A DNA stretch of 60,905 nt, from IMG/VR virus record IMGVR_UViG_3300031616_000005, positions 1-60,905 of that record. One strand, written 5' to 3'. Shown here in pieces: positions 14,859 through 22,020 of this stretch. The stretch is from a virus. A program made the position numbers and the translations under genes. Numbering within the stretch: the first letter of the stretch is position 1; each line of letters opens with the position of its first letter. Under the pieces are notes generated by a model. That model did not search any database. It had not been told where the DNA came from and was given only the letters and a program-made list of their open reading frames with translations.

Positions 14859-15764
14859 ATGATGCAGTCTACCGAAATCCAGCGCTTCGCCCTCAGCCCG
14901 ACCGTCTTCGAGGAGGCGCGGCGTCTCGGCGACCCGCGTGCTGACCGGCTGCGGGGTGTCGGAATCCGGGTCGGCTTCCACTACGAGACCGGCGAACCGT
15001 GGTTCGTCGCTCGGGACGTGTGCGAGATCCTCGACATCCAGAACCCGTCAGACGCTGTGACGCGGCTCGACGACGATCAATATGAGCAGGTCGCGGCTGC
15101 CCTAGTTTCAACCGAGGCCAGGCCGCAGGACCGGATGCTGATCCTCAGCGAGTCCGGGCTCTACCAGCTGATCCTGGGCTCCCGCAAGCCGGTGACGCGC
15201 CCCTTCCGCCGCTGGGTGACGGACTGCGTCCTGCCCTCGATCCGCAAGACCGGCGCCTACGCTGTCGAGCCGTCCGGCCCACCGGTGCCCACGACCTTCG
15301 CCGAGGCGCTGGAGCTGGCCGCAAAGCAGGCGCGCGACCTCGAAGAGACGAATGCCCGCCTGGAGGCTGCCCAGCCGAAGGTGGAGGCGTTCGAGGAGCT
15401 GATGGCCACCGACGGCACGTTCTCCCTCGCGCAGGCGGCCCAGCTCGTCGGTATCGGCCGGCAGACGCTGATCGAGAAGCTCGCCGCGTGGCACGTCCTC
15501 ATGCTGCGGCCCGGCCACTCCGACCACCTGCGGCCTTACCAGGCCCAGCTCCACCTGGAGCGCTTCACCTGCGTGGCCCAGACCGTCGACATCACCCACG
15601 GTGACGGCACCACGGAGAAGCTCGTCAAGTCCACGACGCGGGTCACCGCCAAGGGCGTCGAGTGGATCCGGACCATGCTCCGGGCCGGCGGCCCGCACGC
15701 CGCCCTTGGCGGTAACGGCACGCGGAAGGTGTCCGTCGTTGGCGTCGTCGGCTCTCCCCGGTGA
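14859..15764 (+). CDS. BRO-N/ANT antirepressor
   Basis: 301 residues, ATG 14859 with GGAAAGG upstream. Residues ~35-135 match the BRO-N domain (WFVARDVCEILDIQNPSDAV, then SESGLYQLILGSRKP and FRRWVTDCVLPSIRKTG). A coiled coil (~155-185) leads to a KilA-C/ANT domain (FSLAQAAQLVGIGRQTLIEK, ~195-285). Such proteins bind DNA or repressors and counter phage repressors during lytic growth. No repressor or integrase was recognised, so its partner may be the unknown factor that binds the shared operators. Confidence 0.85.
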   Translation: MMQSTEIQRFALSPTVFEEARRLGDPRADRLRGVGIRVGFHYETGEPWFVARDVCEILDIQNPSDAVTRLDDDQYEQVAAALVSTEARPQDRMLILSESGLYQLILGSRKPVTRPFRRWVTDCVLPSIRKTGAYAVEPSGPPVPTTFAEALELAAKQARDLEETNARLEAAQPKVEAFEELMATDGTFSLAQAAQLVGIGRQTLIEKLAAWHVLMLRPGHSDHLRPYQAQLHLERFTCVAQTVDITHGDGTTEKLVKSTTRVTAKGVEWIRTMLRAGGPHAALGGNGTRKVSVVGVVGSPR

Positions 15765-16018
15765 CGCCCGAGGAGGAGAAGCGCTGGCACGACACGCACT
15801 GCTGGGCGTGCGGCCGGCGGGTGCCGACGCGGTACCGGGCGTGCTGCGCCGAGTGCGGCCACACCTGGCGCTGGAAGTGGCTGCTCAGCCTGCACGACGC
15901 GCGGCGCTACTGGCAGATGACGGAGGACGGCTGGCACTGGTGGCAGGTGTTCCAGAGGGTCCGTCCCCGGCGCCCGTCGAAGGTCTGGGTGTGCCCGTGC
16001 TGCTCGCATGACCTGTGA
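15761..16018 (+). CDS. Trp-rich zinc-ribbon-like protein
   Basis: 85 residues from GTG 15761, overlapping the antirepressor stop (GTGA). Three Cys pairs (CWAC near 14-17, CCAEC near 28-32, CPCC near 78-81) suggest one or two zinc sites; nine or more Trp. Likely a small nucleic-acid- or protein-binding module acting with the antirepressor. Confidence 0.6.
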   Translation: MTPEEEKRWHDTHCWACGRRVPTRYRACCAECGHTWRWKWLLSLHDARRYWQMTEDGWHWWQVFQRVRPRRPSKVWVCPCCSHDL

Positions 16019-16048
16019 TAGGTAGCGCTAAGCCATCTGGCTGTGGTA

Positions 16049-16073
16049 CCCTGTATGGGTCAGAGATACACGG
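16049..16073 (+). promoter_or_regulatory. Promoter-operator copy 7
   Basis: CCCTGTATG, 7 bases, GATACACGG. The -10 would be TATGGG; no clear -35. It stands 22 bases before the TTG start at 16095. Confidence 0.6.
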
Positions 16074-16094
16074 AGCTTCTGGGAGGAGCCTCCA

Positions 16095-16421
16095 TTGGGT
16101 AAGGCATTTCCGCTGGTCATCGCGCTGGTTGTGGGTGGGGCGCTTGTCTACCTCTACTCAACCGGTCAGCTGGCCGGATTCACGAGCGGTGCCAACACCG
16201 GCAACGCCGGGGCGCTCGCCGGCCAAGGCGTCCAGAAGGCCAAGGACGAGAGCGCGGCCATCTACGCCCAGCCCTGGTTCTGGGCGGCGGCCGTAGCCGT
16301 CACCGGCGCCACGCTGCTGCGCTGGTTGTGGAACAAGATGGGCGGACCCGTCCGGGGCGCGTTCATCGTCGGATGCACCATTGCGGCGACCGTCTTCGTC
16401 ACCACGGTGGTGAAGCACTGA
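16095..16421 (+). CDS. Membrane protein with three hydrophobic segments
   Basis: 108 residues from TTG 16095 (GGGAGGAG upstream). Hydrophobic segments at ~5-24, ~60-78 and ~84-105, with a Gly/Ala-rich periplasmic-type loop between the first two. Its TGA overlaps the next ATG (TGATG). Confidence 0.6.
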   Translation: MGKAFPLVIALVVGGALVYLYSTGQLAGFTSGANTGNAGALAGQGVQKAKDESAAIYAQPWFWAAAVAVTGATLLRWLWNKMGGPVRGAFIVGCTIAATVFVTTVVKH

Positions 16422-16828
16422 TGAAGGTTCAGAGCAGGCTACTCATGGTCGTCATGCTGGGGCTTGGGCTTGCCATGGCGGTAACGCTCGGACCCAAACT
16501 ACTCAGCTCCGAACCGCCCATGCGCAAGGTCACGTTCTATGGCCAGGTGGGTGACGGCAAGGAGTGGGCCGGCGGCTTCACGATGACCGTCACCGTCAAC
16601 TTCAGGTCAACCCAGTACCAGGTCAAGGCTCTCGGACGGGACAAGACGGCGATCAACACCTTCTCGATCACCAAGACCCTCAAGGTCGGCACGGTCGTGG
16701 GCGTACTCGTCACGGCCGAATGGACAGGTAAGCCGTGCAAGGCCCAGCTACGCGGGTTCGGCGTCGATTCGCGGCCAGCCCTGGCCGTCAGCCCGCAGCA
16801 GCCGTACGCGAGCGCCGTCATCAAATGA
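16421..16828 (+). CDS. Membrane-anchored beta-rich protein
   Basis: 135 residues. An N-terminal membrane anchor or signal (~7-24), then strands (KVTFYGQVGDG, MTVTVNFRSTQYQVKALG, VGVLVTAEWTG) typical of a small extracytoplasmic beta sandwich. Coupled to the upstream membrane protein, with which it may form a complex. Confidence 0.6.
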   Translation: MKVQSRLLMVVMLGLGLAMAVTLGPKLLSSEPPMRKVTFYGQVGDGKEWAGGFTMTVTVNFRSTQYQVKALGRDKTAINTFSITKTLKVGTVVGVLVTAEWTGKPCKAQLRGFGVDSRPALAVSPQQPYASAVIK

Positions 16829-16834
16829 TCACGT

Positions 16835-16864
16835 GGCCCGGCCCCACTTCCCCGGGGCCGGGCC
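16835..16864 (+). terminator. Strong GC hairpin
   Basis: GGCCCGGCCCC (16835-16845) and GGGGCCGGGCC (16854-16864): perfect 11-bp stem, 8-base loop, just after the stop at 16828. Confidence 0.65.
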
Positions 16865-16886
16865 ACCTTCCACCGAGGAGCACACC

Positions 16887-17147
16887 ATGAGGCACTGCAC
16901 CAACCACCTCGCCTACGACGATGACTGCTCGTCGTGCCGGCGCGCGGAACGGTCGAACCTGGGTTTCGGCCGTAGCTACGGGTACGGCGACACCGACAGC
17001 AACGCCGGTCAGCTGGGCGTCGACCTGGGCAGCGGGGACCTGACCGTGGGCATCGGCAACGGGATGGCCATCGACACCCGCACCGGAGACCTGGAGATCG
17101 AGATCGCGCCCGGCCTGGACATCGACGTCACCGACCTCTTCGACTGA
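16887..17147 (+). CDS. Small Cys-containing Gly/Asp-rich protein
   Basis: 86 residues. An N-terminal CTNHLAYDDDCSSC cluster may bind zinc. Residues ~45-85 repeat a pattern of Gly-Asp-Leu/Ile strands (VDLGSGDLTVGIGNGMAID, then DTRTGDLEIEI) resembling a short beta-helix. Common in actinophages without known role. Confidence 0.55.
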   Translation: MRHCTNHLAYDDDCSSCRRAERSNLGFGRSYGYGDTDSNAGQLGVDLGSGDLTVGIGNGMAIDTRTGDLEIEIAPGLDIDVTDLFD

Positions 17148-17164
17148 AAGCCCAGGGAGGGCGC

Positions 17165-17524
17165 ATGCTCAAGATCCGTTCGTACGTCGCCGTCGGGGTG
17201 GTGTTCTGCCTCGTCGGCTTCGTCCTCGTTGCCGGCCGGCTGACCTCGGACGATCCCGATGACCGGATTCTCACCTTCGCGACCGCGTGGGGAGACGGCA
17301 CCTCGGCACCCGGAAGTGCGTACATGATCTGGCACATCGGTGGCCATACCGACCACCAAATGCAAGGCGGCGGCCACTGGGAGAAGCTCGTCACCGCCCG
17401 GCGCGGGGACCACGTCGTCCTGACCGGCACCGCAGCCAACGCCGACCCGCTCAGTTGCTCGGTCAGCGGTCCTGGGCTAAAGGTCAGGGGGTCCAACCGG
17501 TGCGAGATCCTCTCGCTACCGTAG
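17165..17524 (+). CDS. Membrane-anchored hypothetical protein
   Basis: 119 residues. An N-terminal anchor (~6-24), then an extracytoplasmic beta-rich domain with Cys near residues 99 and 114 that could form a disulfide. GGGAGGG precedes the ATG. Confidence 0.55.
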   Translation: MLKIRSYVAVGVVFCLVGFVLVAGRLTSDDPDDRILTFATAWGDGTSAPGSAYMIWHIGGHTDHQMQGGGHWEKLVTARRGDHVVLTGTAANADPLSCSVSGPGLKVRGSNRCEILSLP

Positions 17525-17536
17525 ACGCGACCCGGC

Positions 17537-17564
17537 GGCCCGCACCTGACCCGAGGTGCGGGCC
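17537..17564 (+). terminator. GC hairpin
   Basis: GGCCCGCACCT (17537-17547), loop GACCCG, AGGTGCGGGCC (17554-17564): a perfect 11-bp stem, 13 bases after a stop. Confidence 0.65.
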
Positions 17565-17588
17565 CTCGGCCGTACAGCAGGAGGAGCC

Positions 17589-17915
17589 ATGGTCCGGACC
17601 GCGTCCGACAACCGCACCGACGACGAGGACAAGCCGCGTCGCATGACCTGGGACGGCACCCCCGAGACCGCTCACAAGCTGCGCGTCTGGTCCGCCGACG
17701 AATCGCTCAATACGCGCTTCGCGTGGATCTCCCAGCTCCACACCCCCGATGAGGCCCGGACGCTCGTGCAGCGACCCTTCCCCGACTCGGCCGAATGGAT
17801 GCCCACGCCCGTGGGTTCCGTCATCGAGCGCCTCGGCCGAGAGGACGACGCGCCCCTGCGGGTCATCCTGCCCCCGAAGCCGCTCGATCCCATCGCAGTA
17901 CTGGAGGAACAATGA
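17589..17915 (+). CDS. 108-residue hypothetical protein
   Basis: ATG 17589 with AGGAGGAG upstream. Charged N-terminus, mixed alpha/beta body; no motif. Its TGA overlaps the next ATG (ATGA). Confidence 0.55.
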   Translation: MVRTASDNRTDDEDKPRRMTWDGTPETAHKLRVWSADESLNTRFAWISQLHTPDEARTLVQRPFPDSAEWMPTPVGSVIERLGREDDAPLRVILPPKPLDPIAVLEEQ

Positions 17916-18490
17916 CCCACCCCGGAACACCCCGTGACGTCGACCTGGACAGCTGGCTCGACGGCATCGGCTTCCACCCGGCCGACACCATGGCCAAGCA
18001 GGTCGGTCACCAGGTGGCCCGTGAGTTCGTCGCCAACATGGGCGCCGTGCTGCACGAGTTGCTGCCGGCCGGGCGCGACAAGGCCATGGTCTTTATTGTG
18101 CTGGAGGACGTGCTTTTGCGCGCCAACCGGGCGCTCGCGCTCGGCGGTGGTCCAGCTGACCAGAGCGACGAGGCGATCGCCGAGCTGGCAGCCCAGGTCG
18201 CGGCCAGCCCCATCGGCCTGCCCCGCGACCGCCGATACGAAGCCGAGCAGCGCGGCGAGGTGACGGAGGCGGTCGTAGTGGTCGAGGGCCAGCCGGCGCC
18301 GCAGTGGCGGGTCGTGTCTGTCGTCGAGGGCGTCACCGTCTACGACCGGCCCGGCGGCGTGCTGCTCCAGACGGGCACCTCGGAGCCCGTCGAGCTGAGC
18401 GAGACGAACTCGGTCACCGATCTCATGGCCCACCTCCTGGAGGCGTGCAAGCGGGCTTGGCCGGGAGGTGGAAAAGATGGCGAGGACTGA
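17912..18490 (+). CDS. 192-residue hypothetical protein
   Basis: Helical N-terminal ~115 residues (HQVAREFVANMGAVLHELL, VFIVLEDVLLRANRALAL) and a beta-rich middle (QWRVVSVVEGVTVYDRPGG). Coupled to both neighbours. No family recognised. Confidence 0.55.
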   Translation: MTHPGTPRDVDLDSWLDGIGFHPADTMAKQVGHQVAREFVANMGAVLHELLPAGRDKAMVFIVLEDVLLRANRALALGGGPADQSDEAIAELAAQVAASPIGLPRDRRYEAEQRGEVTEAVVVVEGQPAPQWRVVSVVEGVTVYDRPGGVLLQTGTSEPVELSETNSVTDLMAHLLEACKRAWPGGGKDGED

Positions 18491-18668
18491 GGACCAGGAG
18501 CGCGCCTATGCACGGCAGCTCCTGGCGCGACGCACAGAGCGGGATCTCGACGAGATCACGGAGGACGAGTTGACCGCCGAGGTCATCCGCATCCTGGAGT
18601 ACGGCGCTTTGCTGGACTCCCCGATCACCCACGACGAGGCGGCACGGCTCGCGTGGCCAAGCTCCTGA
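18477..18668 (+). CDS. 63-residue charged helical protein
   Basis: ATG 18477, chosen because GGGAGGTGG lies 6 bases upstream; overlaps the previous gene's end. Acidic/basic helices (RQLLARRTERDLDEITEDEL). Last plus-strand gene before a convergent terminator. Confidence 0.5.
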   Translation: MARTEDQERAYARQLLARRTERDLDEITEDELTAEVIRILEYGALLDSPITHDEAARLAWPSS

Positions 18669-18676
18669 GAACGCAC

Positions 18677-18721
18677 GAACGGCCCTCCAGGATCTCCCTG
18701 AAGGGCCGTTCTGCTTGAGCT
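18677..18721. terminator. Bidirectional terminator, repeat copy A
   Basis: GAACGGCCCT (18677-18686) pairs with AGGGCCGTTC (18712-18721), with an inner CAGG/CCTG stem. It lies between convergent genes. Its arms match the terminator at 58962-58994, so the two are sequence repeats. Confidence 0.7.
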
Positions 18722-18730
18722 GGTCCCTCG

Positions 18731-18967
18731 CTACCCCCGACGGTACCGCCACTCCAGGAGGGCGCTCTGGTAGCGACGTCCGCCTTCCTCGTACGACCAG
18801 ACCCCCCGGGCCTTGACCCGCTCGATCGCGGCGGCCGTCTCCGGGTCCATGCCGCTCCAGCCGGCGGCACCGATGATCGCCATGTCGGCAAGGTGCATCG
18901 GGTCTTCGGTCACCTCCGCTATCGGCCCGGACGCCCACATATACATCCAGTCGCCGACGACGCTCAC
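18731..18967 (-). CDS. 78-residue hypothetical protein
   Basis: GTG start overlaps the stop of the upstream minus-strand gene (GTGA). N-terminal part hydrophobic/aromatic (VVGDWMYMWASG), then WSGMDPETAAAIERVKARG. The GWSGMD wording recurs in the protein at 60420-60599, hinting at a shared small domain. Function unknown. Confidence 0.55.
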   Translation of the reverse strand: MSVVGDWMYMWASGPIAEVTEDPMHLADMAIIGAAGWSGMDPETAAAIERVKARGVWSYEEGGRRYQSALLEWRYRRG

Positions 18968-19626
18968 AGGTCGCTCCCCGTCCGGTAGATACCGCGCGGC
19001 AGGCCGTCCGGCTGTCGGACCTCGCTCTCAGTTCGCAGGTCGCCTGTCCGAGGGTGCAGCGTGCGCAGCGGCGTCGTCACGGCCTTCTGGTAAAACCTGG
19101 CCCACGGACTGGGCAGGGAGCCGCCCTTGGTCAGCCATTCGTCGAGAGCCTCGACCAGCGTGGTCGTCTCACTGGCGATTCGGTAGTACTCGCCAGGCTC
19201 GTCGGGGTCGTCGTCGCCATTCTGGATGGCCGTCATGTCGGCGACGAGCTGGCGAAGCCGGGTGAGCGTTTCGTTCGGGTCCACAGGTCCGTTGGTGCGC
19301 AGGATGGCCCGCGCCTCCTGCTCGGTACCGCCCAGTTCGACGGCCCGGACCAGGTTCTCCGACACGCCGGCCTCCAGTAGGGCGTTACGCAGCCGGAAGG
19401 CGCGTTGCTCCATGGCCAGCAGGTCGCGGCGGGAGCGGAGCGGCCACGACTCGGGGGCGAACCCCTCTTCCGTCAACCAGCCGTCCATCGCGTCGAAGCC
19501 CTCGACCATCTCCGACGCGATGCGGTAGTACTCGCCCGGCTCGTCGGGGTCCTCGCCGCCGTCCTGCCAGGCGTGCATGTCGGCTGCCAGCTCGCGCATT
19601 TTGGCCACGGTCACGTTGATGTCCAC
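18964..19626 (-). CDS. Protein with an internal tandem duplication
   Basis: 220 residues from GTG 19626, with GGGAG upstream. Two copies of one helical unit: residues ~1-55 and ~115-170 share DPDEPGEYYRIASE, LAADM/LVADM before it and DGWLTEEG/DEWLTKGG after it. The region between is helical. The first start proposed by frame length (19689) lies inside the operator and has no ribosome-binding site. No family recognised; duplication suggests an intramolecular dimer. Confidence 0.6.
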   Translation of the reverse strand: MDINVTVAKMRELAADMHAWQDGGEDPDEPGEYYRIASEMVEGFDAMDGWLTEEGFAPESWPLRSRRDLLAMEQRAFRLRNALLEAGVSENLVRAVELGGTEQEARAILRTNGPVDPNETLTRLRQLVADMTAIQNGDDDPDEPGEYYRIASETTTLVEALDEWLTKGGSLPSPWARFYQKAVTTPLRTLHPRTGDLRTESEVRQPDGLPRGIYRTGSDL

Positions 19627-19670
19627 AGGCTTCTCCCAGGTAGGTTGCGGTCGATGTCCTGCCCATGCTA

Positions 19671-19695
19671 CCCTGTATGGTATGAACATACAAGG
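19671..19695. promoter_or_regulatory. Promoter-operator copy 8 (divergent)
   Basis: CCCTGTATG, 7 bases, CATACAAGG: nearly perfect. It sits between the minus-strand gene at 18964 and the tiny membrane-gene array starting at 19713, so it could control both. Confidence 0.65.
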
Positions 19696-19712
19696 TGATC
19701 ACAGGAGGTCCC

Positions 19713-19844
19713 GTGGGTAAGCCTCCTCCCCGCAGCCAATGGGATGCCAGGTCAGGCAGCTGGGACCGGCGGTTCGTGCTGCTCGTCCTGGCCGTAGTGG
19801 CGGTCCTCTGCGGTGCGGCGGCCTACCTCAAGGGGCTGTCATGA
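19713..19844 (+). CDS. Membrane microprotein 1 (43 residues)
   Basis: GTG 19713 with AGGAGG five bases upstream. Hydrophilic N-terminus (PPPRSQWDARSGSW), membrane helix ~22-39. ATGA overlap with the next gene. First member of an eleven-gene array of tiny membrane proteins. Confidence 0.6.
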   Translation: MGKPPPRSQWDARSGSWDRRFVLLVLAVVAVLCGAAAYLKGLS

Positions 19845-19933
19845 CCTGGTGGCAGGGCCTCATCCTGGTTGCCGTCGTCGGGACTGTCTACCTCCTCGCC
19901 ACCCGCAACTGGCCCAAGCCGCCAACCAAGTGA
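19841..19933 (+). CDS. Membrane microprotein 2 (30 residues)
   Basis: ATG overlaps the previous stop. Membrane helix ~5-20, basic tail. GTGA overlap with the next gene. Confidence 0.55.
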   Translation: MTWWQGLILVAVVGTVYLLATRNWPKPPTK

Positions 19934-20025
19934 GCAAGGGCCCCTACCAGCACAGCCGTGATCTGCGCCTGATCGTCGGGGCCTGGGTCACGGTCGTGCT
20001 GATCATTCTCATCTGCGTCATCTGA
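19930..20025 (+). CDS. Membrane microprotein 3 (31 residues)
   Basis: GTG overlaps the previous stop. Basic N-terminus, C-terminal helix (LIVGAWVTVVLIILICVI). Confidence 0.55.
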   Translation: MSKGPYQHSRDLRLIVGAWVTVVLIILICVI

Positions 20026-20036
20026 AAGGGAGAGAG

Positions 20037-20186
20037 ATGTCCTGGAAAGCGCACGCCGCTACCTGGGCCGGAGTTCTCGTCGGGCTCCTCGTTGTGGTCT
20101 TGATCATCCGTGCCGGCGGCGGACACATTCCCGGCGGGCGGCCCAACCACAACCTGCACAGCGCCACACCGAGTGTGACCCGGTGA
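20037..20186 (+). CDS. Membrane microprotein 4 (49 residues)
   Basis: ATG 20037 after AAAGGGAGAG, a fresh ribosome-binding site. Helix ~8-25, then a Gly/His/Pro-rich tail ending SVTR. GTGA overlap with the next gene. Confidence 0.55.
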   Translation: MSWKAHAATWAGVLVGLLVVVLIIRAGGGHIPGGRPNHNLHSATPSVTR

Positions 20187-20332
20187 CCGGACCGCGTTCC
20201 AGCGGCACCGGCGCGGTCGTCGCGTTCTTCGTGATGGCGGTCGTCGTGCTCGTGGTCATGCTCGTGTCGTACAACAGCGGCATCGCGGCCGGCAAGAAGG
20301 CGGTCCAGCCCTGCCCGGTCGTGACCCGGTGA
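20183..20332 (+). CDS. Membrane microprotein 5 (49 residues)
   Basis: GTG overlaps the previous stop. Helix ~11-30 (AVVAFFVMAVVVLVVMLV), tail ending VVTR, like its neighbour. GTGA overlap with the next gene. Confidence 0.55.
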   Translation: MTGPRSSGTGAVVAFFVMAVVVLVVMLVSYNSGIAAGKKAVQPCPVVTR

Positions 20333-20436
20333 ATGTCGGGCGTCACCGGCGGCGTGGCGGCGGCGGGGTCCTCATCGTCGGCCTCATCGTCGCCGGCCTG
20401 GCAGCCCTCGCGCTGTACGTGGCGGTGGTCAGGTGA
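20329..20436 (+). CDS. Membrane microprotein 6 (35 residues)
   Basis: GTG overlaps the previous stop. Arg/Gly-rich start, helix ~14-33, ends AVVR. GTGA overlap with the next gene. Confidence 0.55.
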   Translation: MNVGRHRRRGGGGVLIVGLIVAGLAALALYVAVVR

Positions 20437-20585
20437 CCTGGCTGGCGTGGGGGGCGTGCATGGTCGCCTCGTTCGTCCTGATGAAGCTGGCGGAACACTT
20501 CACCAAGATTCACTTCGTGGTCTGGTGGGCGCTGTTCTGGGCGGTGCTCATAGGGATCATGTTGGCCACGGGAACACACCCGTGA
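20433..20585 (+). CDS. Membrane microprotein 7 (50 residues)
   Basis: GTG overlaps the previous stop. Two hydrophobic stretches (~3-18 and ~27-46) around KLAEHFTK. GTGA overlap with the next gene. Confidence 0.55.
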   Translation: MTWLAWGACMVASFVLMKLAEHFTKIHFVVWWALFWAVLIGIMLATGTHP

Positions 20586-20791
20586 ACGCGGCCACCCGTG
20601 CCACCTATGCGGCGCTCAGCTGGAGCGCGGTGACATTCGTCGGGTCCATCCTGCTGAGCTGGCTCGTTGGTCCACGTGGCGACAAGCCGGCACAGTACTG
20701 GTCGTTCGTGTTCAAGCTCGCCCTGACCGGGGGCGTTGTTGTCGGTCTGCTGGCGCTCGTACTGGGTGCCGGCTTCGTCTGGGAGGTGTGA
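20582..20791 (+). CDS. Membrane microprotein 8 (69 residues)
   Basis: GTG overlaps the previous stop. Two membrane helices (~12-29 and ~44-66). Largest of the array. Confidence 0.55.
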   Translation: MNAATRATYAALSWSAVTFVGSILLSWLVGPRGDKPAQYWSFVFKLALTGGVVVGLLALVLGAGFVWEV

Positions 20792-20792
20792 G

Positions 20793-20900
20793 ATGTCCGG
20801 TTGGGGAGACTCCAACGGCGGCGGCCCGCCGCGCTGGCTCGTCGTGGCGACCCTCGTCGCGATCGTGGTCGCGGCCTTCGCCTACGCCGTGGTTCGGTGA
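20793..20900 (+). CDS. Membrane microprotein 9 (35 residues)
   Basis: ATG two bases after the previous stop, with GGGAGG upstream. Gly/Ser-rich start, helix ~15-33, ends AVVR like member 6. GTGA overlap with the next gene. Confidence 0.55.
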   Translation: MSGWGDSNGGGPPRWLVVATLVAIVVAAFAYAVVR

Positions 20901-21007
20901 GCCGGCGTGGGGTCGTGGTCGAGGCGGTGCTCATCGCCCTCCTGGCGGTTCTCGTCTTCCGCCTCGGCCCGGTCCTGTATCACTTCTTCGAGCCGCTGGT
21001 CCGGTGA
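20897..21007 (+). CDS. Membrane microprotein 10 (36 residues)
   Basis: GTG overlaps the previous stop. Helix ~6-25, then an aromatic stretch YHFFEPLVR. GTGA overlap with the next gene. Confidence 0.55.
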   Translation: MSRRGVVVEAVLIALLAVLVFRLGPVLYHFFEPLVR

Positions 21008-21087
21008 GACTGATCCGCTGGACGCTCTGGACGTGCGTGGCCCTTACAACTTTGGCCATCGCGGTAGGGGCGTCAGGAGGACGCTGA
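21004..21087 (+). CDS. Membrane microprotein 11 (27 residues)
   Basis: GTG overlaps the previous stop. One helix (~5-22). Last member, 25 bases before a strong terminator. Confidence 0.5.
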   Translation: MRLIRWTLWTCVALTTLAIAVGASGGR

Positions 21088-21111
21088 CAGATGTAGTTGA
21101 CTAAGCAGATA

Positions 21112-21144
21112 GAAAGGGGAGCCCCCACTCGGGGCTCCCCTTTC
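21112..21144. terminator. Strong bidirectional terminator
   Basis: GAAAGGGGAGCCCC (21112-21125), loop CACTC, GGGGCTCCCCTTTC (21131-21144): a perfect 14-bp stem with A- and T-rich feet, ending both the membrane microprotein array and the convergent minus-strand gene. Confidence 0.8.
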
Positions 21145-21613
21145 AGCGTGCGACGTTCTTTACGGCCGGATGCTCCCACGGATCGCCGTGGACCCGCCGC
21201 AGCTCGTTGACCAGGTCGACAAGCTGCTGAGATCGGTGGTACCACTCACGGTTGCCGCCGTGGTGCGTCACCCGGGTCTTGGCGAACTGTCGGTGCCGCT
21301 CGTGCTCCAGATCCTTATATCCGGGTTCGATGGCCAGCAATTCCGCCTCCGGCCGCTGTGTCCGGATGGCGGCAAATCGGGTGATCATGCGAGTGGTGCA
21401 GCCGATCTTCATCTGGCGTGCCTCGAAGTCAGCGACGAAGTAGACCACCGCCGTGGGAACCGCAAACGCCTGCCCTCCAAGGGCCTGGGTGATCAACTGT
21501 CGGTGTCGTTCGCACACCGGGATGAGTCCAATCACCTCTACCGGCTTTTGGATGCATGGTCGGGCCTTCTGACCTGCGTAAACGCCGCCACAAACGGCTC
21601 CAACTGGGATCAT
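21143..21613 (-). CDS. MUG113/T5orf172-type GIY-YIG-like nuclease protein
   Basis: 156 residues from ATG 21613. Residues ~60-140 match the T5orf172/MUG113 branch of GIY-YIG nucleases: VVYFVADFEARQMKIGCTTR, RFAAIRTQRPEAELLAIEPG, then LEHERHRQF and NREWYH. The N-terminal ~45 residues contain Cys (VCGG, RPC, PVCERH) and may bind zinc. Such phage proteins nick DNA or act in homing or anti-defence; which one is unknown. A 29-base palindrome (21614-21642) directly before the start suggests autoregulation. Start choice is uncertain; no good ribosome-binding site. Confidence 0.7.
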   Translation of the reverse strand: MIPVGAVCGGVYAGQKARPCIQKPVEVIGLIPVCERHRQLITQALGGQAFAVPTAVVYFVADFEARQMKIGCTTRMITRFAAIRTQRPEAELLAIEPGYKDLEHERHRQFAKTRVTHHGGNREWYHRSQQLVDLVNELRRVHGDPWEHPAVKNVAR

Positions 21614-21642
21614 GTAGTACACGGTACTGTACCCGGTACTAC
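21614..21642 (-). promoter_or_regulatory. 29-base palindromic operator before the MUG113 gene
   Basis: GTAGTACACGGTAC, one central T, GTACCCGGTACTAC: 12 of 14 positions pair. Unrelated to the CCCTGTATG family. It abuts the start codon of the minus-strand gene. Confidence 0.55.
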
Positions 21643-21682
21643 TTGCGCGACTTCTCCCATGTATGTCACCGTGCAACACGTG

Positions 21683-21838
21683 ATGAGAAAGATTGCCGTG
21701 CTGGCCCTGGCGGTGCTCGTCGTCGCCTTCGGGCTCGCGACGATCACCCTCGGCCTCCAGCGCCACCCCGGCCACGTCCCGCAGCACATCCACAGCGCCG
21801 TCTATCATGCGACGGCGCAACCCGCGAGGAGCGTCTGA
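21683..21838 (+). CDS. 51-residue membrane protein
   Basis: ATG 21683 (GTG 21680 possible). N-terminal helix ~4-23 (signal-like), then a His-rich tail. Its TGA overlaps the next ATG (TGATG). Confidence 0.5.
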   Translation: MRKIAVLALAVLVVAFGLATITLGLQRHPGHVPQHIHSAVYHATAQPARSV

Positions 21839-22011
21839 TGGTCCGCAAGATCGCCGAGTGGCTTGGCCTCGTCGCCCTGTCCCTCGCCGCCGTCGTTACG
21901 GTCGTTGCCGGCACCACGGTGAACACCATGGGCGCGGTGCTCGCGTCCGTCGGGCTCACGTCCGTTCTCGTCGGACTCGCCCTCGTCTTCGTAGGTACGC
22001 GCGCCCGGTAG
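21838..22011 (+). CDS. 57-residue two-helix membrane protein
   Basis: Helices at ~8-25 and ~31-52. Coupled to the previous membrane gene and 9 bases before the terminase gene. Function unknown. Confidence 0.5.
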   Translation: MVRKIAEWLGLVALSLAAVVTVVAGTTVNTMGAVLASVGLTSVLVGLALVFVGTRAR

Positions 22012-22020
22012 CCTTCGCTC

